A stretch of DNA of 39,577 nucleotides from an uncultured Acidimicrobiales bacterium. Lineage in GTDB: Bacteria; Actinomycetota; Acidimicrobiia; Acidimicrobiales; SHLQ01. A model generated the notes under the pieces. It was not told the origin of the DNA, made no database searches, and worked only from the letters and a program-made list of their open reading frames with translations. The DNA lies in assembly GCA_938015295.1 (NCBI GenBank), contig CALLQB010000037.1, positions 1 through 39,577 of the forward strand, in the 5' to 3' direction. This document shows, piece by piece, positions 24,342 through 32,404 of the stretch. A program made the position numbers and the translations under genes. Every line of letters begins with the position of its first letter. The stretch's first letter is position 1.

Positions 24342-25672
24342 GCGCCTTTGGCGAGTCGTTGGCCTCGGTCACGGCATTGCGTAACGGCTTCGCGAAGATC
24401 GCTTTGGGTAGGGGCTCGGTCGGCGACGACCTGTTTGCCGGCGACCCACACATCGGTGACTGCGGCCGAGGATCCGGCAAAGACCAGATAGGTGAGAAGG
24501 TCATCGTCGACTGCGGGAGCGAAACCAGGCCGGTCGAGGTCGAGTCGGATGATGTCAGCCCATGCGCCGGGGCGGAGTTCACCGACATCGTCGAGATGCA
24601 CGGCTCGGGCGCCGGCGCGCGTGGCCATATCGAGTGCTCCGGCTGCGCTTAGAGCGGCAGGGTCGCTGGTTGCGCCTCGGGCGAGCAGCGGTGCGAGCTT
24701 CATTTCCTCCCACAGGTCGAGGTTGTCGTTGGAGGCGACCCCATCGGTGCCGAGCGCGACGTTGAGTCCATGAGCTCGCATTGAGGTCACCGGAGCGATG
24801 CCCGAACCGAGTTTGAGATTGGAGACCGGGCAATGGGCGATAGAGACGTTGGCGGCTGCAAGGATCTTCATATCGTCGTCGTCGAGCCACACGCCGTGCG
24901 CGACCACGGTGGGCCCTGCAAAGACGCCAGCCTCGGCGAGTGCCTTGGTCGCCGACTGGCCTTGGGTCGCGAGTACCTGGTCGCGTTCGGCCTGGGTTTC
25001 TTCGAGGTGAATATGGAGCAGCGCGTCGACCTCGCGAGCCTGCCGGGCGATCTCGCCGACTTGAGTGGGCGTGAGGTCATACACCGAGTGCGGACCGTAA
25101 CCAACAGTGATGCGGCTGTTGGCGTCGTGGTAGGTGTCGTGAAGTCCGGAGAGTTCGGCGATGCGTGGTTCGACGTTGCCGCCGGGCAGTAGTGCCGAGA
25201 TAACGCCGGGGCAAAGTACAAGGCGGCCGCCGGTTTCGCGAACAGCGTCGACCATTGCCTCTTCGAAGAAGTACATCTCGCAACTCGTGGTGACACCGGC
25301 GAGCAGCATTTCGAGCGAGCCGAGTTTCATTCCCCAATGGGCGTCGTTCGGGCGCATCTTTGCCTCGCGTGGCCAGATTACTTCGGTGAGCCAACGCTGT
25401 AGATCGAGTCCGTCGCCAGCGCTGCGGAGAAGAGTCATTGGGGTGTGTGCATGAGCGTTGACGAGACCCGGCATAAGCAAGCCGCCGAGGTTGTGGGTAG
25501 GCGCCGTGGTGGGTGCGAGATGTGACTCGCTGCCAACGGCGACGATTCTTCCGTCGGCGTCGATATCGATCGCTCCGCCGGCGATGACGTTACCGTCGCC
25601 CTCGCAGGGCACCACGTAGTCGCCGACTAGACGCATCGAGGTGGGTGCGTTTTGGGTCGAGTTGTCGGTCAC
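24338..25672 (-). CDS. mtaD: 5'-methylthioadenosine / S-adenosylhomocysteine deaminase
   Basis: A 444-residue amidohydrolase expected to deaminate MTA to methylthioinosine and/or SAH to S-inosylhomocysteine. The TIM-barrel metal site is visible in PGLVNAHAHTPMTLLR (His-x-His), HIHLEET, the VVAHGVWLDD histidine, HCPVSNLKLGSGIAP and the catalytic Asp in LGTDGVASNDNLDLWEEM. The N-terminal and C-terminal parts form the usual beta sandwich. I prefer the GTG at 25672: it overlaps the stop of the upstream phosphorylase gene as GTGA, which implies coupled translation. An ATG at 25684 is the alternative. Pairing with a phosphorylase that accepts 6-oxopurines fits the MTA to methylthioinosine to hypoxanthine route known from Pseudomonas aeruginosa. 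Confidence 0.92.
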   Translation of the reverse strand: MTDNSTQNAPTSMRLVGDYVVPCEGDGNVIAGGAIDIDADGRIVAVGSESHLAPTTAPTHNLGGLLMPGLVNAHAHTPMTLLRSAGDGLDLQRWLTEVIWPREAKMRPNDAHWGMKLGSLEMLLAGVTTSCEMYFFEEAMVDAVRETGGRLVLCPGVISALLPGGNVEPRIAELSGLHDTYHDANSRITVGYGPHSVYDLTPTQVGEIARQAREVDALLHIHLEETQAERDQVLATQGQSATKALAEAGVFAGPTVVAHGVWLDDDDMKILAAANVSIAHCPVSNLKLGSGIAPVTSMRAHGLNVALGTDGVASNDNLDLWEEMKLAPLLARGATSDPAALSAAGALDMATRAGARAVHLDDVGELRPGAWADIIRLDLDRPGFAPAVDDDLLTYLVFAGSSAAVTDVWVAGKQVVADRAPTQSDLREAVTQCRDRGQRLAKGA

Positions 25673-26406
25673 TGCGCTACCCATTGCTCGATGACCCCGC
25701 CGAGCAGTCGATGCAAAGGTTCTGTGCAGTCCCTGACGACGGCGAACAGGTCGTCGGCGCTCAACCGCTCGAGGCCCAGACCCGCCGCTGGGTTCGATAC
25801 GACCCCGACCGATGCGTAGGGAATGTCTGCTTCGTTGGCGAGCGCGACCTCGGGGTAACCGGTCATGCCGACAAGATGGCCTCCGAGCTTAGCCATCATC
25901 GCAATCTCGGCAGCGGTTTCGAACCTCGGTCCGTTGGTCGCGCAGTACACCGCTTCGTCGACCAGGTCGATGTCTTGCGCGATCGCCGCGTTTTTGAGCA
26001 TCGCTCGCAGAACGGGGGAGTAGGGCTGGCTCATGTCGGTGTGGGTGACCGTGCCGTCGCGGCCATCGAAGAAGGTGTCGGGGCGGCCGGTGGTGAAGTT
26101 GATGTAGTCGGAGATGTTGACGAACTGGCCCGGCCGCATTGTCGGATCGATGGCGCCGCTGACGGCGGTGGCCAAAATGGCTTCGACGTTCATCTGCTGC
26201 AGAGCCGCGACGTTGGCGCGGTAATTGATTGCCTGTGGCGGCACCGAGTGGTCCGAACCGTGGCGCGGGAGAAAAGCCACCGGGGTGGTAAGCCACATCC
26301 CCGTCGTGACGTTGACCGTTCCGTAGTCGGTGTCGACCCGAACCTGTTGTTTCTCGGTGACCAAGGGAAGGTCGTAGAACCCGCTGCCGGTTATCAACCC
26401 AATCAT
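25669..26406 (-). CDS. S-methyl-5'-thioinosine/adenosine phosphorylase (MTIP/MTAP family)
   Basis: A 245-residue PNP/MTAP-family phosphorylase that would split methylthioinosine (or methylthioadenosine) with phosphate into base and methylthioribose-1-phosphate. Signatures are the phosphate loop GLITGSGFY (3-11), FLPRHGSDH (45-53), INYRANVAAL, NGPRFETAAEI (158-168) and VGMTGYPEVALA (179-190). Near the base-binding site it has SNPAAG (204-209) with Asn, where adenine-specific MTAPs carry an Asp (TDYDCW-like). That argues for a 6-oxopurine substrate, i.e. methylthioinosine. It heads the operon with mtaD, and its stop is overlapped by the mtaD GTG. The start ATG at 26406 lies 33 bases from the divergent DsbA-like gene. 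Confidence 0.9.
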   Translation of the reverse strand: MIGLITGSGFYDLPLVTEKQQVRVDTDYGTVNVTTGMWLTTPVAFLPRHGSDHSVPPQAINYRANVAALQQMNVEAILATAVSGAIDPTMRPGQFVNISDYINFTTGRPDTFFDGRDGTVTHTDMSQPYSPVLRAMLKNAAIAQDIDLVDEAVYCATNGPRFETAAEIAMMAKLGGHLVGMTGYPEVALANEADIPYASVGVVSNPAAGLGLERLSADDLFAVVRDCTEPLHRLLGGVIEQWVAQ

Positions 26407-26439
26407 CCGCCAACCCTACAGTGTGCTTAGCTACTACTT

Positions 26440-27183
26440 ATGAGCGATTCGCCAGGCAATCAAGGGGCCATAGACACCAGCACCGTCGACTTCCACTTTG
26501 ATGTGATGTGTCCCTGGGCATATCAGACGTCGGTGTGGATTCGTAACGTTCGCGAACAGAACGGCATCACGATCAATTGGAAGTTCTTCAGTCTCGAAGA
26601 GGTGAACCGCGTCGAGGGCAAGAAACATCCGTGGGAGCGCGAGTGGTCGTACGGCTGGTCGATGATGCGCATCGGTGCGCTGCTTCGCCGCACCAGTATG
26701 GACGATCTCGATCGGTGGTACGAGCGGGCAGCGCGGGCGTTGCATGTCGATGGCCTAAAGCCGCATGAGCCAGACGTCGCTCGGCATCTGCTCACCGAGA
26801 TTGGTCTCGACCCTTCACTCGTCGATGAGGCGATTACCGACCAGAGCACACACGACGAGGTGCGCAGCGAACACCAGCGGGTGCTCGATGCTGGGGGCTT
26901 TGGTGTACCTACGCTGTTCTTTGGCGATGAGTGTGTTTTCGGCCCGGTCCTCATCGATCCGCCTGAAGGCGAGGCGGCCTTGCGGCTTTGGAGCGCTGTG
27001 GCTACGTGGGCGGAGTTTCCCGATCTGTATGAGATTCAGCGTCCCAAGACCAAAGACGACGAACGCCGCATCGCCGAAACGTTCAGGCCCTACATCGAGG
27101 CTCGCGACTGGGTCAGTATCAATCGTGGCACCGAGATTGGTTTCACCGAGGATGGCTTCGAGGCCAAAGGTCCGGTTAGTTAG
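26440..27183 (+). CDS. DsbA-family thioredoxin-fold oxidoreductase (single-Cys CPWA)
   Basis: A 247-residue cytoplasmic protein of the DsbA/FrnE/2-hydroxychromene-isomerase-like group, without signal peptide. The active-site motif follows the first strand: [17 protein letters not shown] with Cys24-Pro-Trp-Ala27. A helical insertion (about 65-145) and the cis-proline loop [11 protein letters not shown] (153-163) follow. Mycobacterial relatives such as the mycothiol-dependent Rv2466c have CPWC; here the second Cys is Ala, so a dithiol mechanism is excluded and a mycothiol- or monothiol-linked reaction is more likely. It is divergent from the phosphorylase gene and its stop overlaps the convergent CobW stop by four bases. 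Confidence 0.88.
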   Translation: MSDSPGNQGAIDTSTVDFHFDVMCPWAYQTSVWIRNVREQNGITINWKFFSLEEVNRVEGKKHPWEREWSYGWSMMRIGALLRRTSMDDLDRWYERAARALHVDGLKPHEPDVARHLLTEIGLDPSLVDEAITDQSTHDEVRSEHQRVLDAGGFGVPTLFFGDECVFGPVLIDPPEGEAALRLWSAVATWAEFPDLYEIQRPKTKDDERRIAETFRPYIEARDWVSINRGTEIGFTEDGFEAKGPVS

Positions 27184-28079
27184 CGCCGGATACTGATCGT
27201 CACCAGATCGGTTGGCTGCTGTAGCTCGGCCTCGGGTAAAGCGGTGATCGACCGCCGCTTGCCGACAACCTGAATGAGCCAGTGGTTTCCGCCGCTATCG
27301 CGGGCGATCCCCTTGGCACGCACAACGTTTGCATCGAGTGCCGCGAGTACCACATCGATTGCGTCGCGCTCGATTGGATCGGCGAGGGGGATGAGTGCGG
27401 TTACATGAGGGTCGAACAGTGATGGTTGGGGAAGGTCGTCGATCCCGTTCGGACGTCGACCTCCCAGCTGGAGCAGGGCCGCAGTGTCCTCGGCACTAGT
27501 TGCATCGACAATTGGAACGCCGGCTGCGAACGCGTTGATCTTTGAGACGACGTGCATCCGCTGCTCCTGCGACACCAAGTCAAGCTTGGTCAACACGACG
27601 ACGTCGGCCGCCACGATCTGGTTGGTGATCGTGAGCTCGGTGATCGGGTCGGCCATGCGGTTGTCGAACTGATCGGCATCGACAAGCGTGATGACGCCGT
27701 CGAGTTTGAAACCGGCCGATCGTCCCCACGGAATCACCCGTGAAGGTTCGGCTACACCGCTGAGTTCGACGACGACGTGATCGGGCGGTGTCTCACGAGC
27801 TCGAAGTTGGTCGAACGCAGCGCCGAAACCATCGCTGAGGCTGCAACACACGCAGCCATCGGTGAGCTCGATGGTGTCGCCGTGGCGGCTGCGAATAAGT
27901 CGAGCGTCGATATTGACTTCGCCGACATCGTTTACCAGCACGGCGATAGGGCGGTCAGCGGTTGCGAGAAGGGTATTGATGACCGTGGTTTTGCCGGCGC
28001 CGAGATAGCCGGCGACGAAGGTGATCGGCACACGTTTGCCATCCCACGGGAGAAACTCGGGTTCTTGGTACGAGGTCAT
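27180..28079 (-). CDS. CobW/G3E family GTPase (putative metallochaperone)
   Basis: A 299-residue G3E GTPase. Visible motifs: Walker [10 protein letters not shown] (24-32), the metal-binding CxCC in DGCVCCSL (C76, C78, C79), the ELSGVAEP switch, and NKxD-like TKLD. The C-terminal domain (about 210-299) is the usual CobW_C half with [10 protein letters not shown]. Members load or insert zinc, cobalt or nickel. Because the neighbours include metal-dependent enzymes (deaminase, aldolase) but no cobalamin genes, a zinc role is the better guess. It starts 15 bases after the YbaK-like gene, in one operon with it. Confidence 0.9.
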   Translation of the reverse strand: MTSYQEPEFLPWDGKRVPITFVAGYLGAGKTTVINTLLATADRPIAVLVNDVGEVNIDARLIRSRHGDTIELTDGCVCCSLSDGFGAAFDQLRARETPPDHVVVELSGVAEPSRVIPWGRSAGFKLDGVITLVDADQFDNRMADPITELTITNQIVAADVVVLTKLDLVSQEQRMHVVSKINAFAAGVPIVDATSAEDTAALLQLGGRRPNGIDDLPQPSLFDPHVTALIPLADPIERDAIDVVLAALDANVVRAKGIARDSGGNHWLIQVVGKRRSITALPEAELQQPTDLVTISIRR

Positions 28080-28094
28080 GCGATGTCGTGACGG

Positions 28095-28589
28095 CTACGC
28101 GTCGACGGTGAAGTCGGCCTCGACGGCCGAGGTGATGCGGACTAGGTCGGCGGGCAGAACGGGAAACACGTGCCGAGGTGTTCCGGCGGCGGCCCAGACT
28201 TCGTCGAAGCTCAGCAGCAGCGGGTCGATCCACGTGCGCACGGGGTTGTCGTGGCCGAAGGGTGGGACGCCACCAATGGCATAGCCGGTGTGTGCTCGCA
28301 CCATGTCGACATCGGCACGACCGCATTTCGTGACACCGGCAAGAGCGGCGAGACGTTTACCGTCGACGAGGTGTGCGCCGCTGGTGAGGGCAAGCACGAG
28401 CTCGCCGTCGGCATCGAAGATCATCGACTTCACGATTTGGGCTACCGAGCAACCGACCGCCGTTGCTGCGTCCTCGGCGGTTCGAGTGCCGTCTGGGTAC
28501 TCGTGCACTACCACCGTCAGCCCAGCTTCGGCGGCTGCAGCAACCACGCGCTGTGCGCTTTCAGGGGTCTGTTCGGATGAGGCATGCAC
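28095..28589 (-). CDS. YbaK/EbsC-family aminoacyl-tRNA deacylase
   Basis: A 164-residue protein of the YbaK/ProX/INS superfamily, which hydrolyses mischarged tRNAs, typically Cys- or Ala-tRNA(Pro). The family Lys is in AQIVKSMIFDAD, and the GYAIGGVPPFGHDNP loop near the C-terminus is the characteristic G-G-x-P-P-F-G-H motif. The length is normal for the stand-alone enzymes. It is the first gene of an operon with the CobW gene. The ATG at 28589 lies close to the beginning of the tandem repeat at 28611-28664, which separates it from the divergent glycosidase gene. Confidence 0.9.
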   Translation of the reverse strand: MHASSEQTPESAQRVVAAAAEAGLTVVVHEYPDGTRTAEDAATAVGCSVAQIVKSMIFDADGELVLALTSGAHLVDGKRLAALAGVTKCGRADVDMVRAHTGYAIGGVPPFGHDNPVRTWIDPLLLSFDEVWAAAGTPRHVFPVLPADLVRITSAVEADFTVDA

Positions 28590-28610
28590 GGGCGAGACAG
28601 TAGTGCACCG

Positions 28611-28664
28611 CGCGATGCAGAATCCGTGTCAGAGACACGCGATGCAGAATCCGTGTCAGAGACA
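28611..28664. repeat. Perfect 27-bp tandem repeat abutting a start codon
   Basis: Two identical 27-base units (28611-28637 and 28638-28664) begin CGCGATGCAGAATCC. Each contains GTGTCAGAGACA, and across the junction this makes the palindrome GTGTC-AGA-GACAC (28626-28638). The second unit ends immediately before the ATG at 28665. The array fills the promoter and ribosome-binding region between two divergent genes. Confidence 0.9.
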
Positions 28665-30524
28665 ATGGTGCGTCATACTGGCGTCGTGAGTACGAACGCT
28701 GCAGCGCATGAGGCCTCGAGACGCCGAGCAACGATTCGTCGACGACCAACGTGTCGCGTCTGGCTTGTCGTGCTTGCGATGCTCGCCAGCTTCGCTCCGC
28801 TTGTGGGCATCGCTGATCTACCGCGAGCTGCTGGTGACTCTCGAGTTCCTTTGTATGACACCGCGTGGGACATGCCGTTTTGGGCGAGCCAACAACAGGT
28901 TGACGAGTACTTCGATCATCTTCGGTCGAGTGGTTACGCCGGCGTTTGGCTTTCGCTGTTGAACCACACCGGTGGGGGACTGACCGGTGTCTCTCCTGAG
29001 CTGGGCACGACACAGGCGTCATTTGTAGGCGGGCAGCTCACGTTGCAACCCGCCTACCGGCAGCGGGTTACCGAGATTCTCGACAAGGCGCACACTCGCG
29101 GCCTGCGGGTTGGGCTGGTACCGGTGTGGGGCCACGCGTATTTGCACACCAATGTGGGTGGGTCGTGCACCGGGGTGAATGCCGGACCTCTCCAGGCCGG
29201 AAATGCTTGGGAATTTGGTAGCGAGGTGGGTCAGGCTTTCGCTCGCCACCCGGCCATCGAGCACTGGATCTTGGGAGGCGACAACTTCTGCTTCCCGGCG
29301 GAGAATGGCTCGATCTGGGCCAACCTATCCGCAGGGCTCGAGTGGGCCGGTGCCTGGCAGCCAATGACGTACCACACTGCTGGTTGGCCGGGAAGACACC
29401 TGCTTTTTGCCGATCAGGGTTGGGTTGATTTCCTGTCACCCCAGACGTCGCATTGCCGAACTGTCGACGAGACTCGCAGCCAGCTCCAAGCTGTAGTCAA
29501 CGCGACGACCAAGCCGGTGTTCGCCGCAGAGATGCGCTACGAGGCCATCGAGCCGGGGTGGCAGTGCAATAATCACGGCCCTGGCAATCCTGTGCGACCT
29601 GCCGACATTCGTGCCGATGGCCAGGCCGCTCTCGATGCCAACGTGACGGCGATTGTGTACGGGCACAATGAACGGTGGCAATGGGGTATCGGTGCCAATG
29701 GCAGTAGCGGTGGGCGTTGGTCGTCGGTGAAGTCGAGTTTTGGGGCGGGCGGCGAACAGCAGTTGCTTTCGTTGCTGGGCGCGACCGGGCCGTCCACGCC
29801 GCCGCCGTCCACGCCGCCGCTTGGGGGTTCGCGCATCGAGGTGTATGCGCTTGGTACCAGCGGCACCGAACGTATTGAGCTCCGAGTAGCTGGCGCCGTC
29901 GTCTCTTCGTTCAACCTCACCCAGCAGGTGAGGCCGTACACGTGGACTGCTCCATCGTTGGTAGCGGCGTCGGACGTTCAGGTTGCGTTCGTCAACGACT
30001 CGCCGGGGCGCGACGCGGTTGTCGACGCGATGGTGCTCGATGGTGTGCGCTATGACTCCGAAGCAGCGTCGACACGTTCGACCGGGTCGTGGAACGGGTC
30101 TTGCGAGCCCGGCTTTAAGCGCACGGAGACGCTGCACTGCAACGGCTTTTTCCACTACGACCAGAATGGTTCGTCGGCATCGACGTCAGTACAGGTGGTG
30201 GCTCGCGGCACCTCTGGCACGGAGCGAGTCGATGTGTTGCTCGGCGATCAGCGGGTTACGTCGTTTACGCTGACCACGTCGTTTCGCACCTATGCCTGGC
30301 AGGCGCCGAGCGGTACCACAGCCGACCAGATCAAGGTTGCCTTCGTCAACGACAACGGGGTCGAGCGTGACGTGGTTGTCGACGCCGTGCTGGTTGGTGG
30401 CCAACGCTTTGAAAGCGAAGCGGCGACCACCTTTTCGACCGGTACCTGGAACGGTTCGTGTGCCGCTGGTTTCAAACAAAGCGAAACGTTGCATTGCAAC
30501 GGCTACTTTCACTACAACCAGTGA
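28665..30524 (+). CDS. Secreted DUF4038 (GH140-like) glycosidase with two CBM-like modules
   Basis: A 619-residue exported protein. Residues 1-58 hold a twin of Arg-rich stretches and a hydrophobic run WLVVLAMLASFAPLVGIA ending near RAAGD, a long signal peptide. Residues about 60-372 form a TIM-barrel domain of the DUF4038/apiosidase-like kind: DTAWDMPFWAS (65-75), YAGVWLSLLNH, WILGGDNF with candidate acid Asp206, and VFAAEMRYE with candidate Glu289. A Pro/Ser/Thr linker (375-388) leads to two about 110-residue repeats (389-500 and 505-619), each with GTSGTER, VAFVND and a closing GSWNGSC...HCNGFFHY, like calcium-dependent xylan-binding CBM60/36 modules. The start is uncertain: ATG 28665, GTG 28686 or ATG 28584; none has a Shine-Dalgarno. 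It probably digests plant or algal polysaccharide. Confidence 0.85.
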   Translation: MVRHTGVVSTNAAAHEASRRRATIRRRPTCRVWLVVLAMLASFAPLVGIADLPRAAGDSRVPLYDTAWDMPFWASQQQVDEYFDHLRSSGYAGVWLSLLNHTGGGLTGVSPELGTTQASFVGGQLTLQPAYRQRVTEILDKAHTRGLRVGLVPVWGHAYLHTNVGGSCTGVNAGPLQAGNAWEFGSEVGQAFARHPAIEHWILGGDNFCFPAENGSIWANLSAGLEWAGAWQPMTYHTAGWPGRHLLFADQGWVDFLSPQTSHCRTVDETRSQLQAVVNATTKPVFAAEMRYEAIEPGWQCNNHGPGNPVRPADIRADGQAALDANVTAIVYGHNERWQWGIGANGSSGGRWSSVKSSFGAGGEQQLLSLLGATGPSTPPPSTPPLGGSRIEVYALGTSGTERIELRVAGAVVSSFNLTQQVRPYTWTAPSLVAASDVQVAFVNDSPGRDAVVDAMVLDGVRYDSEAASTRSTGSWNGSCEPGFKRTETLHCNGFFHYDQNGSSASTSVQVVARGTSGTERVDVLLGDQRVTSFTLTTSFRTYAWQAPSGTTADQIKVAFVNDNGVERDVVVDAVLVGGQRFESEAATTFSTGTWNGSCAAGFKQSETLHCNGYFHYNQ

Positions 30525-30554
30525 TGCATCCAAAGCGCCCGATCAGGTCGGTAG

Positions 30555-31430
30555 CTACGTGCGTGGCGGACGAAGAACCAGCGATGGTGTCGACGCGGTG
30601 TATTCCTGAAATGCGGGGTCGTCGCCCCAGCGTTTCTTTGCCCGGTACTCAAGCATCGGTACGCCACTAATTCGGGTGAGGAGCAGATAGACGAAGATCG
30701 GCGAGATGAGCATCGCCCACCGCCAGCCCGAGAGCACGGGCACGGCCAATATCGCCATTCCTGTCCAGAGCAGAATTTCGCCGAAGTAGTTCGGATGCCG
30801 CGACCAAGCCCAGATGCCGGTGGTAATGAACCGGCCGTTATTGGCCGGGTCGGCTCGAAATGCACTCTTTTGTTGGTCGGCGACCACTTCGATCGTGAAG
30901 CCTACGATCCAGACGATGAGGCCGGCGATTCCCCAGACGCCGAAGTCTTTCCGGTCGCTCGCGGTGATCACGGCAAGCGCACACGCAAGCGTGACGAGAA
31001 CCCACAGGCCTTGCAGCGACCAAGCACGAAGGAACCGAAACGGGTGCGTCTTGATGTTGTCGAAGCGCCCATCCTTTCCTTCTTTGGTCACCCGGCGGAA
31101 CAGGAACGTGCCGAGGCGTCCCGCCCAGATGATGACGAGCAGCGCAGCAATCACAGCGCGCGTGTCTGGCGCATCGGCCAAAAGAAAGGCGAGCACAACG
31201 ACGGTGAGGTAGGTGAGGCTCCCGGTGAGGTCGTAGAACTTTTCGGTTTGTGCTTTGAACGCTGGAACGAAGGCGATCCAGTTGACGGCGAACGCAATGA
31301 TCGCTCCGAGCGCAAAAAGCGGCAACGAACCAACGTCGTCAGACCCGCTGCTGCCCGCTGCTGCGACCAGCGCACCGACGACCAGGCTGGCCAGAATTCC
31401 AAGCACCGCGTTCATATTGCTCCCACCCAT
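30555..31430 (-). CDS. DUF1295 membrane protein (steroid 5-alpha-reductase-like)
   Basis: A 291-residue polytopic membrane protein of the DUF1295/isoprenylcysteine methyltransferase superfamily. It has about seven hydrophobic segments, and the C-terminal signature VVADQQKSAFRADP followed by GIWAWSRHPNYFGEILLW contains the conserved R-H-P-N-Y-F/x-G-E motif that binds the NADPH or SAM cofactor in relatives. The reaction is unknown; reductases of steroid or enone lipids and methyltransferases share this fold. Two ATGs (31430 and 31415) are possible starts; the second begins the first helix. It is convergent with the glycosidase gene (30-base gap) and divergent from the RTX-lysozyme gene. Confidence 0.9.
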   Translation of the reverse strand: MGGSNMNAVLGILASLVVGALVAAAGSSGSDDVGSLPLFALGAIIAFAVNWIAFVPAFKAQTEKFYDLTGSLTYLTVVVLAFLLADAPDTRAVIAALLVIIWAGRLGTFLFRRVTKEGKDGRFDNIKTHPFRFLRAWSLQGLWVLVTLACALAVITASDRKDFGVWGIAGLIVWIVGFTIEVVADQQKSAFRADPANNGRFITTGIWAWSRHPNYFGEILLWTGMAILAVPVLSGWRWAMLISPIFVYLLLTRISGVPMLEYRAKKRWGDDPAFQEYTASTPSLVLRPPRT

Positions 31431-31488
31431 GGGATTGAACGTAGCGTCGCCAGTTGGACGGTACCCAGTCGTTTGGGGGTACAGTTAT

Positions 31489-31567
31489 GTAACGGTTTTG
31501 CATTTTGTGTAACGATTTGTTTACGAGCGATCGTTGCAACTAGGCCAAATGTTACGAATTCGTGACA
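31489..31567 (+). promoter_or_regulatory. GTAACG direct repeats and palindrome upstream of the RTX-lysozyme gene
   Basis: GTAACG occurs at 31489-31494 and 31509-31514, exactly 20 bases apart. A near-palindrome TGTTACGAATTCGTGACA (31550-31567, one mismatched pair) follows, 55 bases before the start codon. The stretch 31480-31560 is markedly A/T-rich for this genome. Similar GTAAC/GTCAC repeats are bound by MtrA, which controls cell-wall hydrolases in other actinobacteria. Assigning MtrA here is inference. Confidence 0.45.
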
Positions 31568-31621
31568 TACGACCACCGGTAGGGGGCGGAAAACCGGCCC
31601 ATCCTTTGTAAAACTTGCCGG

Positions 31622-32404
31622 ATGGTCTTGGTTCCACAGATTAAAAAACTCGTACTCATTGTCGCGCTGATAAGTCTCGCCTTCGTGGCTCCGGTCGATG
31701 CGACCCCCCGTTCACAGGCTGCAGAGGCCGATGGTCGAATGGTCGGCAACGGCCCCACCTGCAATGGTCGCCCCGTCACCATCTTCGGCACCGATGGCGA
31801 TGACACGATTATTGGCACCCGTGGTCGCGACGTCATTCTCGCTGGCGCAGGCGACGACATCATCTACGCCCGCAAAGGGCACGACACCATCTGTGCAGGC
31901 GACGGCGAAGACATCGTCTTTGCCGGTGCCGGACGTGACTGGATTAGCGGTGAGGCCGGATATGACATCCTCAAGGGTGGTCGTGGCAACGACATCGCAG
32001 ACGACTACGACGCACAGTGCTTCGCCGAAACAAACACCGGTTGCCTCCGAGTGCTTCCCGAACATCTTCTCCCGAGCTGCGACGAGGCTCCGGTCTGGGT
32101 GGTGCAGGCCATCTACGTAGGCTTTGGCGACACGCCTCATGTTTGTTATTTCGCCGACTACATCTCCTACCGAGAGTCGCGTTGGGATAACACGATCATT
32201 GGTGGTCCAAACCGCAACGGCACCTACGACTACGGCCTCCTGCAGCTCAACTCGGGCTACATCCGCACATGGGCCGAGTGGGCCGGTCTCGACTGGAACG
32301 ACTGGGACGACCCAATTGTCAACGCACAAATCGCTCGTGCTGCCTACGACGGCGCTAACCGCATTTGGGGCGATCCACTTCGCCCGTGGTCAGCTACCCG
32401 CTAG
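31622..32404 (+). CDS. Secreted RTX-repeat protein with C-terminal lysozyme/transglycosylase-like domain
   Basis: A 260-residue exported protein. The signal peptide is IKKLVLIVALISLAFVAP (about 7-24). Residues 55-128 hold about seven nonapeptide RTX repeats (GTDGDDTII, GTRGRDVIL, AGAGDDIIY and so on), which fold as a calcium-stabilised beta roll. Residues about 155-250 look like a lysozyme/soluble lytic transglycosylase fold: YISYRESRWD with catalytic Glu185, DYGLLQLNSGY (203-213) and DPIVNAQIARAAYDG. Together this suggests a calcium-activated peptidoglycan hydrolase acting in the wall or on other cells. The fusion of RTX to a lysozyme-like domain is uncommon in Gram-positives. The start ATG at 31622 directly precedes the signal peptide. 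The stop overlaps the convergent PaaX-like gene by four bases. Confidence 0.87.
   Translation: MVLVPQIKKLVLIVALISLAFVAPVDATPRSQAAEADGRMVGNGPTCNGRPVTIFGTDGDDTIIGTRGRDVILAGAGDDIIYARKGHDTICAGDGEDIVFAGAGRDWISGEAGYDILKGGRGNDIADDYDAQCFAETNTGCLRVLPEHLLPSCDEAPVWVVQAIYVGFGDTPHVCYFADYISYRESRWDNTIIGGPNRNGTYDYGLLQLNSGYIRTWAEWAGLDWNDWDDPIVNAQIARAAYDGANRIWGDPLRPWSATR

Noticed and set aside
28611..28664. CRISPR-like array
   Set aside because: Only two adjacent units with no spacer between them, so it is a tandem repeat.
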